Shown: positions 1 through 10,547 of the stretch, piece by piece | How positions within the stretch are numbered: position 1 is the stretch's first letter | How the letters are laid out: each line of letters opens with the position of its first letter | Assembly (NCBI RefSeq): GCF_034674885.1 | Contig: NZ_JAUCDS010000004.1 | Span: forward strand, 96,642 to 160,641 | Source: Castellaniella sp034674885 | GTDB taxonomy: Bacteria; Pseudomonadota; Gammaproteobacteria; Burkholderiales; Burkholderiaceae_B | Direction: 5' to 3' | DNA: 64,000 nt | The notes under the pieces: model-generated | Told to the model about the DNA's origin: nothing | Database searches by the model: none | The model's input: only the letters and a program-made list of their open reading frames with translations | Position numbers and translations under genes: made by a program

Positions 1-1796
1 GGCAGATATTCGCCACGCACGTGCAGCATCTGCTCGGTTTCGGAGATGCGGTGGATCTGTTCAGCGCTGGCCTGCATGGATTCGGTGACGTGCGACAGGG
101 GCAGGATGAAGGTCTCCTCGCCTACCTTGACCGACATGCCGTCCAGAATGGCCAAAGTCAGCGGCAACACGATGCGCGTGGTCGTGCCCTGCCCCTTGCG
201 AGACGAAAGCTGCACGTGCCCGCCCATGCTCTGGATATTGCGGCGCACGACGTCCATGCCCACGCCTCGCCCGGAAATGTCCGTGACCTTGTCGGCTGTG
301 GAAAAGCCCGGCGCAAAGATCAGCTGCCAGATTTCGTCGTCGGGCGTGGCATCGCTCACAGGGAAACCCAATGCGATGGCTTTCTTCATGATTTTTTCGC
401 GGTTCAGCCCTGCCCCGTCGTCGATCACGTCGATGATGATCTGCCCGCCATTGTGCTGGGCGGACAGGATGAGCGTGCCTTCGGGGTCCTTGTCCTGAGA
501 AATGCGGGCCTCGGGCATTTCGATGCCATGGTCCAGACTGTTGCGCACCAGGTGGGTCAGGGGATCGATGATGCGCTCGATCAGGCTCTTGTCCAGCTCA
601 GTGGCCTGGCCCTTGGTGACCAGCTTGATCTGCTTGCCCAGCTTGTGGGCGTTTTCGCGCACCACCCGGGGGAAGCGGCTGAAGACGTAGTCCATGGGCA
701 TCATGCGAATGGACATGACGGCTTCCTGCAGATCGCGAGCGTTGCGTTCCAGTTGCTCGATGCCGTTGAGCAAGCGGTCATGCAGGACCGGATCCAGGGA
801 CTGCGAAGTCTGCACCAGCATGGCCTGGGTGATGACCAACTCGCCCACCAGATTGATGATCTGGTCGACCTTTTCCACCCCGACCCGAATGGTGCCGCTT
901 TCCTTTTTTGCCTTGTGCGCAGTGGACTTGTCGCCACTGTCGGCGGGGTGATCCACCGAAGCGGGCTGGGAAGCTGCATCGGGTTCGGGTTCAACCGCAG
1001 CCGGCTCGGCGGCAGCCGGCGCGCCGGACGGGTTGACTGCGGCAGGACTCGCCGCCGGGGCAACAGTCGCCGGCTCGGTGCCGGGCAGGATCTCGTGGGT
1101 CACGTCCACCTGATCGGCATTGACGATGAAGCAGCAGACCGCCTCGAGATCGGCGGCCGACGTGCCGGTCTGCAGCCACAGGGACAGGTTGCCGTCTCGG
1201 TGATCCCGATGCAGGATGGTGCCCATCAGCGCCATCTCGGCGCACAGCGGTTCGACGTCCTTGTCCTGGATGCGGTTGATGCGCACCCGCACGGGCAAGG
1301 CGCCGTTGGCCGCAGCCGGCACGGGCGCGCCGGCAGGCGCCGCAACGGCGGGCACCACCGGTGCCGGTGTGGCCTCGGCGGCCGGGTCGCCTTGCTGATG
1401 TTCGAGGGCCAGCTGGCGCAATTGGGCGCAGATGCGCTCGTAGACCTGCTGGTCAGGCTTTTCCGAGCCGCGATACGCGGCGACTTGATCGGTCAACACG
1501 TCCTTGGTTTCCAGAAAGATGTCGATCATATCCTGACGCAAGGCCAACTCGCCATGGCGGATCAGGTCCAGAAGGTTTTCCAGTAGATGGGTCGTCTTGG
1601 CGAGTTCTTCGAAACAGCCGAACGTGCCGGCGCCTCCCTTGATGGAATGCGCCGCCCGGAAGATCCCGTTGAGTTCGTCGGAATCGGGATTCGCCAGATC
1701 CAGGTTCAACAGCAGCTGTTCCATGTTGGCCAACAGCTCGTCAGCCTCGTCAAAGAACGTATCGTAGAATTCGCTGAGGTCCACACCTGCGCTCAT
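1..1796 (-). CDS. cheA: Chemotaxis histidine kinase CheA (3' end outside window)
   Basis: CheA autophosphorylates in response to methyl-accepting receptors and passes the phosphate to CheY and CheB. The start is the ATG at 1794-1796, 14 bp after motB; 598 codons are visible and the reading frame is still open at the left edge. The N-terminal Hpt domain carries the phosphorylated His at residue 50 in RAAHSIKGGAGTFG. An Ala/Pro/Glu-rich linker follows, then the dimerisation helices (GELVITQAML), the N-box LTHLVRNSLDHGIE, the G1 box (DVIDDGAGL) and G2 box (DISGRGVGMDVV) of the ATPase domain, and the beginning of the CheW-like domain. Roughly 80-100 residues are missing by comparison with full-length CheA. 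It is probably the last visible member of a motA-motB-cheA operon. Confidence 0.97.
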   Translation of the reverse strand, partial: MSAGVDLSEFYDTFFDEADELLANMEQLLLNLDLANPDSDELNGIFRAAHSIKGGAGTFGCFEELAKTTHLLENLLDLIRHGELALRQDMIDIFLETKDVLTDQVAAYRGSEKPDQQVYERICAQLRQLALEHQQGDPAAEATPAPVVPAVAAPAGAPVPAAANGALPVRVRINRIQDKDVEPLCAEMALMGTILHRDHRDGNLSLWLQTGTSAADLEAVCCFIVNADQVDVTHEILPGTEPATVAPAASPAAVNPSGAPAAAEPAAVEPEPDAASQPASVDHPADSGDKSTAHKAKKESGTIRVGVEKVDQIINLVGELVITQAMLVQTSQSLDPVLHDRLLNGIEQLERNARDLQEAVMSIRMMPMDYVFSRFPRVVRENAHKLGKQIKLVTKGQATELDKSLIERIIDPLTHLVRNSLDHGIEMPEARISQDKDPEGTLILSAQHNGGQIIIDVIDDGAGLNREKIMKKAIALGFPVSDATPDDEIWQLIFAPGFSTADKVTDISGRGVGMDVVRRNIQSMGGHVQLSSRKGQGTTTRIVLPLTLAILDGMSVKVGEETFILPLSHVTESMQASAEQIHRISETEQMLHVRGEYL

Positions 1797-1810
1797 GATT
1801 AGCCTCGCCC

Positions 1811-2914
1811 TTAATTGCTGGGCGCCGGGGCGGGTGCTGCCGCCGGCGCGTCGGATGGTTGGTCTGCCGCAGGCTGCGTCGAGCCTGCCGGTGATGGTGC
1901 CGCCCCCGCAGGCACTGCTGCCGGGGCGGAAGGTTGTGCGGAACCCGGCACTGCGGGTGCGGCAGGAGCGGCAGCCGGCGCGTTGGCGCCGAGGCCCCCG
2001 CCATTCACCCGATCGGGATGGCTGAGCTCTTCCAGCAACTGCTGCACCTGCTTGCCAGTGGTGCCCGCCGAGTTCTGGGCATCAATGCGCCTTTCAGCCC
2101 GACGGTTCAGTACCAGAATGCTGATGCGGCGATTCACGGCCGCCATGGGATCGTCCTCGATCAGATTGACGGTTTCGCCCAGACCCAGGATGCGCTTGAC
2201 CTTTCTTTCGACCAGGCCGCCGGCCACCAGTTCGCGGCGGGCAGAATTGGCCCGATCCGCCGACAGTTCCCAATTGCTGTAGCTGCGGTCGCCCGCAGCG
2301 TATCGCATGGCATCCGTGTGGCCGGAAATGGTAATGGAATTGGGCAACTGATTGATGGGCGGCGCCAGTTCGCGCAGGATATCGCGCATATAGGACTGCA
2401 CCCGTGCGCTGCCGGTGGCGAACATGGGACGGTTCTGCTGATCCAGAATCTGGATGCGCAGGCCGTCAGGCGTCATGTCCAGCAGCAGCTGCGGCCGGAA
2501 CTGCCTCAGGACGGGGTTGTTCTCGATCAGGCTTTCCAGCTGCTGTTTCAGGTTTTCCAGGCTTTCCTGGTCGAACTGATCTTCCTGATTTTCCTGATTG
2601 TCCCGATCCATCATCTGGGGCGGCGTCGGGTTCTGATTGGGGACGATGCTGGGCTCGCCTCCCGGAATCACCGACCGGCTGCTGTCGACCTTGGGGCCAC
2701 CGGTGACGGCAGTGATCAGCGGCATGCGGAAATACTCGGCGATGCCTTCCAGTTCGGTCTTCGGTACCAGCAGCAACAGCCACATGACCAGGAAAAACGC
2801 CATCATCGCAGTCATGAAGTCGGCGTAAGCGATCTTCCAGCTGCCCCCATGATGCCCTTCGCCGTAAGCACGCTTACGGCGAACGACCACCCGGCCGGTA
2901 TCCTGTTTGGCCAT
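1811..2914 (-). CDS. motB: Flagellar stator protein MotB
   Basis: MotB is the peptidoglycan-anchored half of the proton-driven flagellar stator. The 367-aa product has a single membrane helix at about residues 27-50 carrying the proton-conducting Asp at position 32, the same number as in E. coli. The C-terminal OmpA-like peptidoglycan-binding domain is recognised by SGHTDAMRYA and LGLGE. The last ~55 residues are a Pro/Ala-rich tail beyond the OmpA domain, probably disordered. It lies 17 bp after motA and 14 bp before cheA, so the three genes are likely co-transcribed. Confidence 0.97.
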   Translation of the reverse strand: MAKQDTGRVVVRRKRAYGEGHHGGSWKIAYADFMTAMMAFFLVMWLLLLVPKTELEGIAEYFRMPLITAVTGGPKVDSSRSVIPGGEPSIVPNQNPTPPQMMDRDNQENQEDQFDQESLENLKQQLESLIENNPVLRQFRPQLLLDMTPDGLRIQILDQQNRPMFATGSARVQSYMRDILRELAPPINQLPNSITISGHTDAMRYAAGDRSYSNWELSADRANSARRELVAGGLVERKVKRILGLGETVNLIEDDPMAAVNRRISILVLNRRAERRIDAQNSAGTTGKQVQQLLEELSHPDRVNGGGLGANAPAAAPAAPAVPGSAQPSAPAAVPAGAAPSPAGSTQPAADQPSDAPAAAPAPAPSN

Positions 2915-2931
2915 AACCCCTGTCCCCTACC

Positions 2932-3801
2932 TTATTTGGCAGCCTGGCTCTTGGCCTGGCGGACGTGAGCTTCCAGTTCGGCAAACGAGGGCCGGACCGT
3001 GGAGAACAGGACCTTGCGACCGAACTCCACCGCCAAAGGCGGTGGATAGCCATTCATGCTGGCCAGCAACGTGACCTTGATGCATTCCAGGACCTTGATG
3101 GCGGCTACCGACTGTCGTTCGACTGCTGCGGCAAACGGCGCGGCAAACCCGTAAGACAACAGGATACCCAGGAACGTGCCCACCATGGCCTTGGCGATCA
3201 GATCCGCCAGAATGGCCGGCGGCTGGTCGACAGCGGCCAGGGCGTGCACCACCCCCAGCACCGCAGCCACGATACCGAAGGCCGGCAGGCTGTCGGCCAC
3301 GGCGCGTACCGCATTGATGGGCGTGTTGTGCTCGCTGTGCAACGCCTCGATCTCCTGGTCCATCAGGGTCTCGATTTCAAAGGGGTTCATGTTGCCGCTG
3401 ATCATGATGCGCAGGTAATCCGTCAGGAATTCCATCAGCTTGGCGTCTTTCTGAACCTGGGGGTATTGCGCAAAGATGGCGCTGGCCTTGGGGTCTTCGA
3501 TATCGGATTCGATGGACATCAGCCCGTCGCGGCGGGCTTTGTTCAGCAGGGTGTACAGCAGGGCCAGCAATTCCATGTACAGCGGCTTGCCGTAGGGGTT
3601 GCGCTTGATGGCCTTCGGGATGGCTTCGATCAGCAGCTTGATGGAAGCACCATTGCTGCCGCCGATGTACGCACCCAGGGCGCAGCCGCCGATCAGCAGA
3701 AATTCAAAAGGCTGGTACAAGGCCCCCATGTGCCCGCCCACTCCGATGAAGCTGGCAAACACCCCGACCAAGACAATCAGATACCCCAGGATGATAAACA
3801 C
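2932..3801 (-). CDS. motA: Flagellar stator protein MotA
   Basis: MotA is the membrane subunit of the stator that surrounds MotB and contacts FliG. The 289-aa length is typical. The residues known to matter in E. coli are at the same numbers here: Arg90 and Glu98 in the cytoplasmic loop (KARRDGLMSIESD) and Pro173 in SLPAFGIVAAVLG. Four membrane segments can be read. The gene follows flhC after a 113-bp gap, which could hold a separate class 2 promoter; I could not identify a FlhDC site by eye. Confidence 0.97.
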   Translation of the reverse strand: MFIILGYLIVLVGVFASFIGVGGHMGALYQPFEFLLIGGCALGAYIGGSNGASIKLLIEAIPKAIKRNPYGKPLYMELLALLYTLLNKARRDGLMSIESDIEDPKASAIFAQYPQVQKDAKLMEFLTDYLRIMISGNMNPFEIETLMDQEIEALHSEHNTPINAVRAVADSLPAFGIVAAVLGVVHALAAVDQPPAILADLIAKAMVGTFLGILLSYGFAAPFAAAVERQSVAAIKVLECIKVTLLASMNGYPPPLAVEFGRKVLFSTVRPSFAELEAHVRQAKSQAAK

Positions 3802-3914
3802 GTGCGCGCGCCTTCGTTAGTCGTCAGAATGCTGTCAATGTTCGCCTGTTTTCCTGCTTTTAAAAGCATGGTTCAACAGGTCTTTTTGTCCACAAATCAG
3901 GTATCTGCCGATAT

Positions 3915-4478
3915 TCAGGCGGTGGTGGGCGCGTGCGCCTTGCGCCGCGCCCGGGTCTTGCCTGCCCGGGGGGGCGGCTTGCAGATGGCGCAGACGAAGT
4001 CGGATTCCGGATCGTGGGCATGCGCCACGAATTGGCCATGGCACTGCTGGCAGCAGGACAATTGCACCAGACCGCTATCGAAGAACCGCACCAGCATCCA
4101 GGCCCGTGTGAAGCTGAGCACGGGCTCGCCCTGCGGTTCCCCTGGCTGCAGCCCGGCGCCCGATTGCTCCAGATACAGGCGATACGCCTGAACCAGCGCC
4201 TGCGATTTTTTGGCGGAGGTGAAGGTATCCAGGTAGCGGTAGATGTTGTAGAACAGGCTGGAATGAATGTTCGGCAGCCAGGTCATGAACCAATCCACCG
4301 AAAACGGCAGCATGCCCTTGGGCGGCGAAGCGCCCTTGACTTCCCGATACAGGCGGGCCAGACGATCATAGCTGAGCGACGTTTCCGCCTGCAGCACCTG
4401 CAGGCGGGCCCCCAGGCGGATCATGTCGGTAGCCAACAGGATGTCGTCGGCCTCGCGGGAGACGCTTTTGGTGGTCAT
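3915..4478 (-). CDS. flhC: Flagellar transcriptional activator FlhC
   Basis: FlhC forms the FlhD4C2 complex that activates class 2 flagellar promoters. The 187-aa protein has the C-terminal zinc site: Cys143, Cys146, Cys163 and Cys166, with the same 3-17-3 spacing as the E. coli ligands. The start is 3 bp after the flhD stop, so translation is probably coupled. The last ~20 residues are Lys/Arg-rich. Confidence 0.96.
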   Translation of the reverse strand: MTTKSVSREADDILLATDMIRLGARLQVLQAETSLSYDRLARLYREVKGASPPKGMLPFSVDWFMTWLPNIHSSLFYNIYRYLDTFTSAKKSQALVQAYRLYLEQSGAGLQPGEPQGEPVLSFTRAWMLVRFFDSGLVQLSCCQQCHGQFVAHAHDPESDFVCAICKPPPRAGKTRARRKAHAPTTA

Positions 4479-4481
4479 GAA

Positions 4482-4802
4482 TCAGGCGGTGACGGCTTCT
4501 TGACGGCTCATCAGGATGGTGGAGTGGGCCTGTTGCAGCACCCCTCCCAGGACTTCATGGGTCAGGGAATTCAGCAGCTGGGCGTCATTCAGGCGGAAGG
4601 CGCACAGCACGGAATTGGAACTGGCCAGCTTGACGATCTGGGCGGGCGAAAGATTCAGAATGATCTCCGCAACATCTGCGCCAAACCCCAGCCGGAACAT
4701 GCCAGCTGCCAGGTTGTCACGCAGCAGGCGCTGCGCCAGCATCAGATAGGAAAGATTGACTTCGCGAATGTCATCCAACAACGCAGAATCAATATCAGAC
4801 AT
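4482..4802 (-). CDS. flhD: Flagellar transcriptional activator FlhD
   Basis: FlhD is the partner of FlhC in the flagellar master regulator. The 106-aa product matches the family in length and in segments such as REVNLSYLMLAQRLL and ILNLSPAQIVKLA. It is the first gene of the leftward flagellar block and has a long AT-rich upstream region, as expected for a heavily regulated master operon. Confidence 0.95.
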   Translation of the reverse strand: MSDIDSALLDDIREVNLSYLMLAQRLLRDNLAAGMFRLGFGADVAEIILNLSPAQIVKLASSNSVLCAFRLNDAQLLNSLTHEVLGGVLQQAHSTILMSRQEAVTA

Positions 4803-5078
4803 GGGATCCCTTTTGAGAATGGTTGCTTTCGGGTGTGTGGGCTTGGATCTGACCTTTCGGCATCAAGCGGTCACACCAGAAGATCTTTGTCACGTTTTAG
4901 ATCACTACGATAATCAAATTCAGACATCAAAGATACATTTCCATGCAGATTTGACATGAACAGGCGAAGTATATCCCTAACTGGCGACAAAATTGACGCT
5001 ACTCATCAATTTAAGGGAAATTGAATTGTTTCTAAATATTATTAATTCACAACAATTATTGACGCGTCGGTAACGTCT
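4803..5078 (-). promoter_or_regulatory. AT-rich upstream region of flhDC
   Basis: This 276-bp gene-free stretch separates flhD from the end of glpD. The part from about 4880 to 5060 is clearly more AT-rich than the flanking genes, which fits a complex flhDC promoter. I do not see a clear -35/-10 pair or a glpD terminator and make no claim about particular sites. Confidence 0.45.
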
Positions 5079-6695
5079 TCAGCCCGGAACGAAACAATAT
5101 TGCTCCGTCAGCGCCAAAAAGTCGTCCAACTGCCCCTCGACGCCGAGCTCGTCCTGCAATATGCAGGATACGGCAGGGGCTGCCTGACGCGCCAGCGCCG
5201 CATCCAGGAACAGCATTCTGTGGCGTCGAGCCAACACATCCTCGACGCACAGTGCATATTCATAGCGCGCAGCGTAGCGCACCATGGCCTCGGTCAAGCC
5301 CAGTCCCAGTGACACATCGGCCCCAGGCAGCGCCTGGACGACAGGCGCCTCGGTCCCGTAACCCTGCAGTCCAGGCGGCGCACTCAGGCGCGTCGCAGCC
5401 TGCTCCGGAGTCGGCGCGCCCACCAGCGGGAAGCGGGCAGTCCGGCAGGCGGGCAAGGCACCCAGCTGCCCCACCTGCACGCATTGGCGCAGGACGTCTT
5501 CAGCCATGGAACGGTAGGTCGTCCATTTTCCGCCCGTCACGGTCACCAGGCCGGATGGGCTGATCCGCACGGTATGTTCGCGGCTGATGGACTTGGTATT
5601 GCCGCCATCCTGATCGTCAGGGCGCACCAGGGGCCGCAGGCCGACCCAGACGCTCAGCACGTCGCTGGCCTTGGGGGCCCGCGCCAGGACATGGGCGGAT
5701 TCCTTCAGAATGAAGCCGGCTTCTTCGGCCAGCGCATGGGGTTCGCGCTCGACCTTGTCCCTGGGGGTGTCCGTGGTGCCCAGAATCACGTGCCCCAGCC
5801 AGGGCACGGCAAACAGGACCCGGCCATCACGGGTATGCGGCACCAGCAGCGCGTGATCCGCCGGCAGAAAGGACCGATCGACCACCAGATGCACCCCCTG
5901 GCTGGGAGCCACCATGGGGCGCATCGTCTGCCCTCGGGCGGCATCGTCCAGGCGACGCACATCGTCTACCCAGACCCCCGTGGCATTGATGACGCAGCGC
6001 GCTCTCACCTGCCCGGTGCGGGGCGCATCGGCCGGCGCCAGCGCATCCTGCCAGCGTACGCCGCAGACCCGGCCGCCCTCGTGCAGAATGTCGATCACCG
6101 GGCAGTAGTTCATGACCAGCGCGCCCTGTGCGGCAGCGGTGCGTGCCAACGTCAGGGCCAGGCGGGCATCGTCGAATTGGCCATCCCAGTATTTGACGCC
6201 GCCATACAGATGGCGACTGTTGACCCCAGGCAGTTCCCGAAGCGTACTGTCGCGCCCCAGCCAACGCGTCTTGCCCAGGCTGGCCGCACCGGCCAGGGCA
6301 TCGTAGATCTTCAGGCCGGCGCCGTAGAACGGCACCTCCCAGGGCCGGTAGGCTGGCATGATAAAGGCCAGGGGCTGCGCCAGGTGCGGCGCATTGTTCA
6401 GCAGGGCCCGCCGTTCATGCAGGGCCTCGCGCACCAGGCTGATGTTGCCCTGGGCCAGGTAGCGAACCCCGCCATGCACCAGTTTGGTGGCGCGCGAGGA
6501 GGTGCCGCCCGCAAAATCGCGGGATTCCAGCAGCAGGACCGACAGGCCCCGCAGCCGGGCATCCAGAGCGACCCCCAAGCCACTGGCTCCTCCCCCGATC
6601 ACGACCAGGTCCACCTCGCGCAAGGCGGCGAGGGATTGCAGCAATTGGGCCCGATCCGTCGGGGCCGGAGCGTGTTCAGAGGCTTGGGACATCAT
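5079..6695 (-). CDS. glpD: Aerobic glycerol-3-phosphate dehydrogenase
   Basis: GlpD is a membrane-associated flavoprotein that oxidises glycerol 3-phosphate to dihydroxyacetone phosphate and passes electrons to quinone. The 538-aa protein begins with the FAD-binding glycine motif GGGASGLG at residues 34-41, followed by the family block SRATKLVHGGVRYL. Two ATG codons stand in tandem (6693-6695 and 6690-6692); neither has a strong ribosome site. It is the last gene of the glycerol uptake operon, 16 bp after glpV, so uptake (glpSTPQUV), phosphorylation (glpK) and oxidation (glpD) sit together. Confidence 0.96.
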   Translation of the reverse strand: MMSQASEHAPAPTDRAQLLQSLAALREVDLVVIGGGASGLGVALDARLRGLSVLLLESRDFAGGTSSRATKLVHGGVRYLAQGNISLVREALHERRALLNNAPHLAQPLAFIMPAYRPWEVPFYGAGLKIYDALAGAASLGKTRWLGRDSTLRELPGVNSRHLYGGVKYWDGQFDDARLALTLARTAAAQGALVMNYCPVIDILHEGGRVCGVRWQDALAPADAPRTGQVRARCVINATGVWVDDVRRLDDAARGQTMRPMVAPSQGVHLVVDRSFLPADHALLVPHTRDGRVLFAVPWLGHVILGTTDTPRDKVEREPHALAEEAGFILKESAHVLARAPKASDVLSVWVGLRPLVRPDDQDGGNTKSISREHTVRISPSGLVTVTGGKWTTYRSMAEDVLRQCVQVGQLGALPACRTARFPLVGAPTPEQAATRLSAPPGLQGYGTEAPVVQALPGADVSLGLGLTEAMVRYAARYEYALCVEDVLARRHRMLFLDAALARQAAPAVSCILQDELGVEGQLDDFLALTEQYCFVPG

Positions 6696-6711
6696 GTAAC
6701 ACCATTAGAGC

Positions 6712-8445
6712 TTAACGAACGCGGCCTTCCTTCCAGGCCTGCAACAGGGAATCATACGAAACCGTTTCCGGCTTCGGATTTTCGTTGGCCAGTTTCTTCC
6801 AGGGAGCATGTTCGTCGCTGAGCCACTTGGACGGATCGCTCTGGGGATTGAGCTTGGGCGCGCAACGCATCATACCCGCCCGTTCCAGCCGGGCCATGAC
6901 CTTGTCCATATCGGCAGCCAGGTTGTCCATGGCCTGCTGCGGCGTCTTTTCCCCGGCGATGGCCTGGGAAACACTGCGCCACCACAGCTGCGCCAGCTTG
7001 GGGTAGTCCGGCACATTGGTGCCAGTCGGGGTCCAGGCGACCCGGGCCGGGCTGCGATAGAACTCGATCAGGCCGCCGTACTTGTCGGCGTTCTTGGTGA
7101 AGTAATCGCTGTGAATGTCGCTGTCGCGGATGAAGGTCAGGCCCTTGATGGACTTTTTCAGGGATGTGGTCTTGGACGTAACGAACTGTGCATACAGCCA
7201 GGCCGCCGCCACCTTGTTGGCATCGTGGTTCTTGAAGAAGGTCCACGAACCCACGTCCTGGTAGCCGTTCTGCATGCCGTCCTTCCAGTAGGGGCCGTGC
7301 GGCGCCGGAGCCATGCGCCATTTCGGCGTGCCGTCGTCGTTGACGACCGGCAGGCCCGGCTTGGTCATATCGGCTGTAAAAGCGGTATACCAGAAGATCT
7401 GCTGGGCGATCTCACCCTGGGCCGGCACAGGGCCGGATTCGGAAAAGGTCATGCCTTGCGCAACTTTCGGCGCGTATTTCTTCATCCAGTCGATGTACTT
7501 GGTCAGTGCGTAGACCGCAGCGGGCGAGTTGGTAGCCCCGCCCCGGGACACGGAAGCACCCACGGGCGTGCACTTGTCGTCAGCCACCCGGATGCCCCAT
7601 TCGTCAACGGGCATGCCGTTGGGGGTGCCCTTGTCGGCCGAACCCGCCATCGACAGCCAGGCATCCGTGAAGCGCCAGCCCAGCGACGGGTCTTTCTTGC
7701 CGTAGTCCATGTGGCCATAGATGGGCTTGCCGTCGAGGGTCTTGATATCGTCGGTGAAGAACTTGGCGATGTCTTCGTAAGCCGACCAGGTGACGGGCAC
7801 GCCCAGTTCATAGCCGTACTTGGCCTTGAATTTTTCCTTCAGATCGGGGCGATTGAACAGGTCGTAGCGGAACCAGTACAGATTGGCGAACTGCTGGTCC
7901 GGCAACTGGTACATCTGACCATCGGGCGCTGTAGTGAACGATGTCCCGATGAAGTCCTTCAGGTCCAACCCGGGGTTGGTGTATTCCTTGCCCGCGCCTT
8001 TCATGTAATCGGTCAGCGACAGGACTTCGCCATAACGATAGTGCATGCCGATGAGGTCGGAATCGGAAATCCAGCCGTCGTAGATGGACTTCCCCGACAG
8101 CATCGACGTCTGCAGCTTCTCGACGACGTCTCCTTCCTGGATCAGGTCATGGGTGACCTTGATCCCGGTGATTTCGGAAAAGGCCTTGGCCAGGACCTTG
8201 GACTCGTATTCGTGGGTGGTGATGGTCTCGGACACCACGGAAATCTCGTTGACACCCTGGGCCTTGAGTTTCGCGGCGGCATCGATGAACCACTGCATTT
8301 CGGCCTTTTGCTGGTCCTTGTTCAGGGTCGAGGGCTGGAACTCGGTGTTGATCCATTGTTCGGCCTCGGCCATGCCGGCCCAGGCCGCCTGGCTGCCCAT
8401 GGCGCAGGCGATTGCCAGCGCCATGGCGGTATAGCGGAATTTCAT
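6712..8445 (-). CDS. glpV: Glycerol ABC transporter, periplasmic binding protein
   Basis: This is the large extracellular-solute-binding protein of the GlpSTPQUV glycerol importer described in Rhizobium leguminosarum. I chose the ATG at 8443-8445 because GAGAGGAG stands just before it and the protein then starts with a good signal peptide (MKFRYTAMALAIACAMGS, cleavage after AAWA). The result is 577 aa, in the range of this unusually large binding-protein family. A longer in-frame start 16 codons upstream would put non-signal residues first. Regulation presumably follows the whole operon through GlpR. Confidence 0.93.
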   Translation of the reverse strand: MKFRYTAMALAIACAMGSQAAWAGMAEAEQWINTEFQPSTLNKDQQKAEMQWFIDAAAKLKAQGVNEISVVSETITTHEYESKVLAKAFSEITGIKVTHDLIQEGDVVEKLQTSMLSGKSIYDGWISDSDLIGMHYRYGEVLSLTDYMKGAGKEYTNPGLDLKDFIGTSFTTAPDGQMYQLPDQQFANLYWFRYDLFNRPDLKEKFKAKYGYELGVPVTWSAYEDIAKFFTDDIKTLDGKPIYGHMDYGKKDPSLGWRFTDAWLSMAGSADKGTPNGMPVDEWGIRVADDKCTPVGASVSRGGATNSPAAVYALTKYIDWMKKYAPKVAQGMTFSESGPVPAQGEIAQQIFWYTAFTADMTKPGLPVVNDDGTPKWRMAPAPHGPYWKDGMQNGYQDVGSWTFFKNHDANKVAAAWLYAQFVTSKTTSLKKSIKGLTFIRDSDIHSDYFTKNADKYGGLIEFYRSPARVAWTPTGTNVPDYPKLAQLWWRSVSQAIAGEKTPQQAMDNLAADMDKVMARLERAGMMRCAPKLNPQSDPSKWLSDEHAPWKKLANENPKPETVSYDSLLQAWKEGRVR

Positions 8446-8521
8446 GATGCTCTCCTCTCGTTTGGAAATCCCCGGGTGCTTCTTGAAGGGCAACGCCGCG
8501 GGGTACGGCCATGCCCTTGTC

Positions 8522-8830
8522 CTAACCTTTGCGCATGACGAATATCAGGGCGCCCATGGACAGCACGAAGCTGACCCATATCGAGGGTTCCTCTTGCAGC
8601 GAAAACCAGCCCATGATCTGTTCGCCCAGCCCCAGAAAGCCCAGATTGATATATGCCGCCACCAGCAGGCCGATGAACAAGCGGTCCCCACGCGTGGTCC
8701 GCATGGGCAGAAAGCCTTTGCGCAGCACGGTGGGAGATCGAATCTCCCAGGCCGTCATGCCGGCCAGCAGCAAGGCTACACAGATGAAGAACACGGCCGT
8801 CGGCACGGTCCAGACCATCCAATCGAACAT
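8522..8830 (-). CDS. glpU: Small membrane protein of the glycerol ABC operon (DUF2160)
   Basis: The 102-aa protein has about three hydrophobic segments and corresponds to the DUF2160 protein (GlpU) that always accompanies the GlpSTPQ transporter. Its exact role is unknown; a membrane accessory role is inferred from its fixed position between the permeases and the binding protein. GGGAG lies a few bases before the ATG. It starts 12 bp after glpQ and is followed by a 76-bp gap before glpV. Confidence 0.88.
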   Translation of the reverse strand: MFDWMVWTVPTAVFFICVALLLAGMTAWEIRSPTVLRKGFLPMRTTRGDRLFIGLLVAAYINLGFLGLGEQIMGWFSLQEEPSIWVSFVLSMGALIFVMRKG

Positions 8831-8842
8831 GATGTGATCTCC

Positions 8843-9653
8843 CTAGACCCGCCCCATGGCGAAGCCCTTGGCTATATAGTGACGGACGAACCAGATGACG
8901 ATGGCGCCAGGCACGATGGTCAGCGTACCGGCCGCCGCCAGAGTCGCCCAATCCATGCCCGAGGCCGACACCGTGCGCGTCATGATGGCTGCGATGGGCT
9001 TGGCATCGACGCTGGTCAGGGTGCGCGCCAGCAGCAATTCGACCCAGCTGAACATGAAGCAGAAAAAGGCCGCCACTCCGACCCCGGATTTGATCAGGGG
9101 CAGGAAGATCGTCAGGAAGAATCGCGGGAAGCTGTAGCCGTCTATATAGGCGGTCTCGTCGATTTCGCGGGGAATGCCGCTCATGAAGCCTTCCAGGATC
9201 CAGACCGCCAGCGGCACGTTGAACAGCAGATGGGCCAGTGCCACCGCCCAGTAGGTATCCAGCAACCCCAGCGTCGAATACAGCTGGAAGAACGGCAGCA
9301 GGAAGACGGCGGGCGGGGTCATGCGATTGGTCAGCAGCCAGAAGAAGACGTGCTTGTCACCCAGGAAGGAATAACGCGAGAAGGCGTAGGCCGCAGGCAG
9401 GGCCACCGCGATGGCCATGACCATGTTCAGGCAGACATAGGCCAGGCTGTTGACGTAGCCCATGTACCAGGACGGGTCGGTCAGGATCAGGCGGTAGCTG
9501 TCCAGCGTGAATTCGCGGGGAAACACCGAGAATTCGGCCAGGATGCCCTGATTGGTCTTGAAGCTCATGACCACCATCCAGTAGATGGGCGCCAGAGCGA
9601 ACAGCAGGTACAGCACCAGAAAGACCGTGCGCTTGCGCGGCAGCCAGTTGCGT

Positions 9654-9661
<8 letters not shown>
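8843..9661 (-). CDS. glpQ: Glycerol ABC transporter permease GlpQ
   Basis: This is one of two MalFG-type permeases. The 272-aa protein has about six membrane segments and the EAA loop (EIDETAYIDGYSFPRFFLTI), which docks the ATPases. The gene overlaps glpP by 8 bp, so the two permeases are translated together and form the heterodimeric channel. Confidence 0.93.

Positions 9662-10543
<882 letters not shown>

Positions 10544-10547
<4 letters not shown>

Noticed and set aside
21..1586. Long open frame on the plus strand over cheA
   Set aside because: It lies opposite the clear cheA frame in GC-rich DNA; its composition (Gln, His, Gly, Asp-rich) is that of an antisense shadow. Similar shadows over motA, glpV, norB, cytX and emrB were left out for the same reason.
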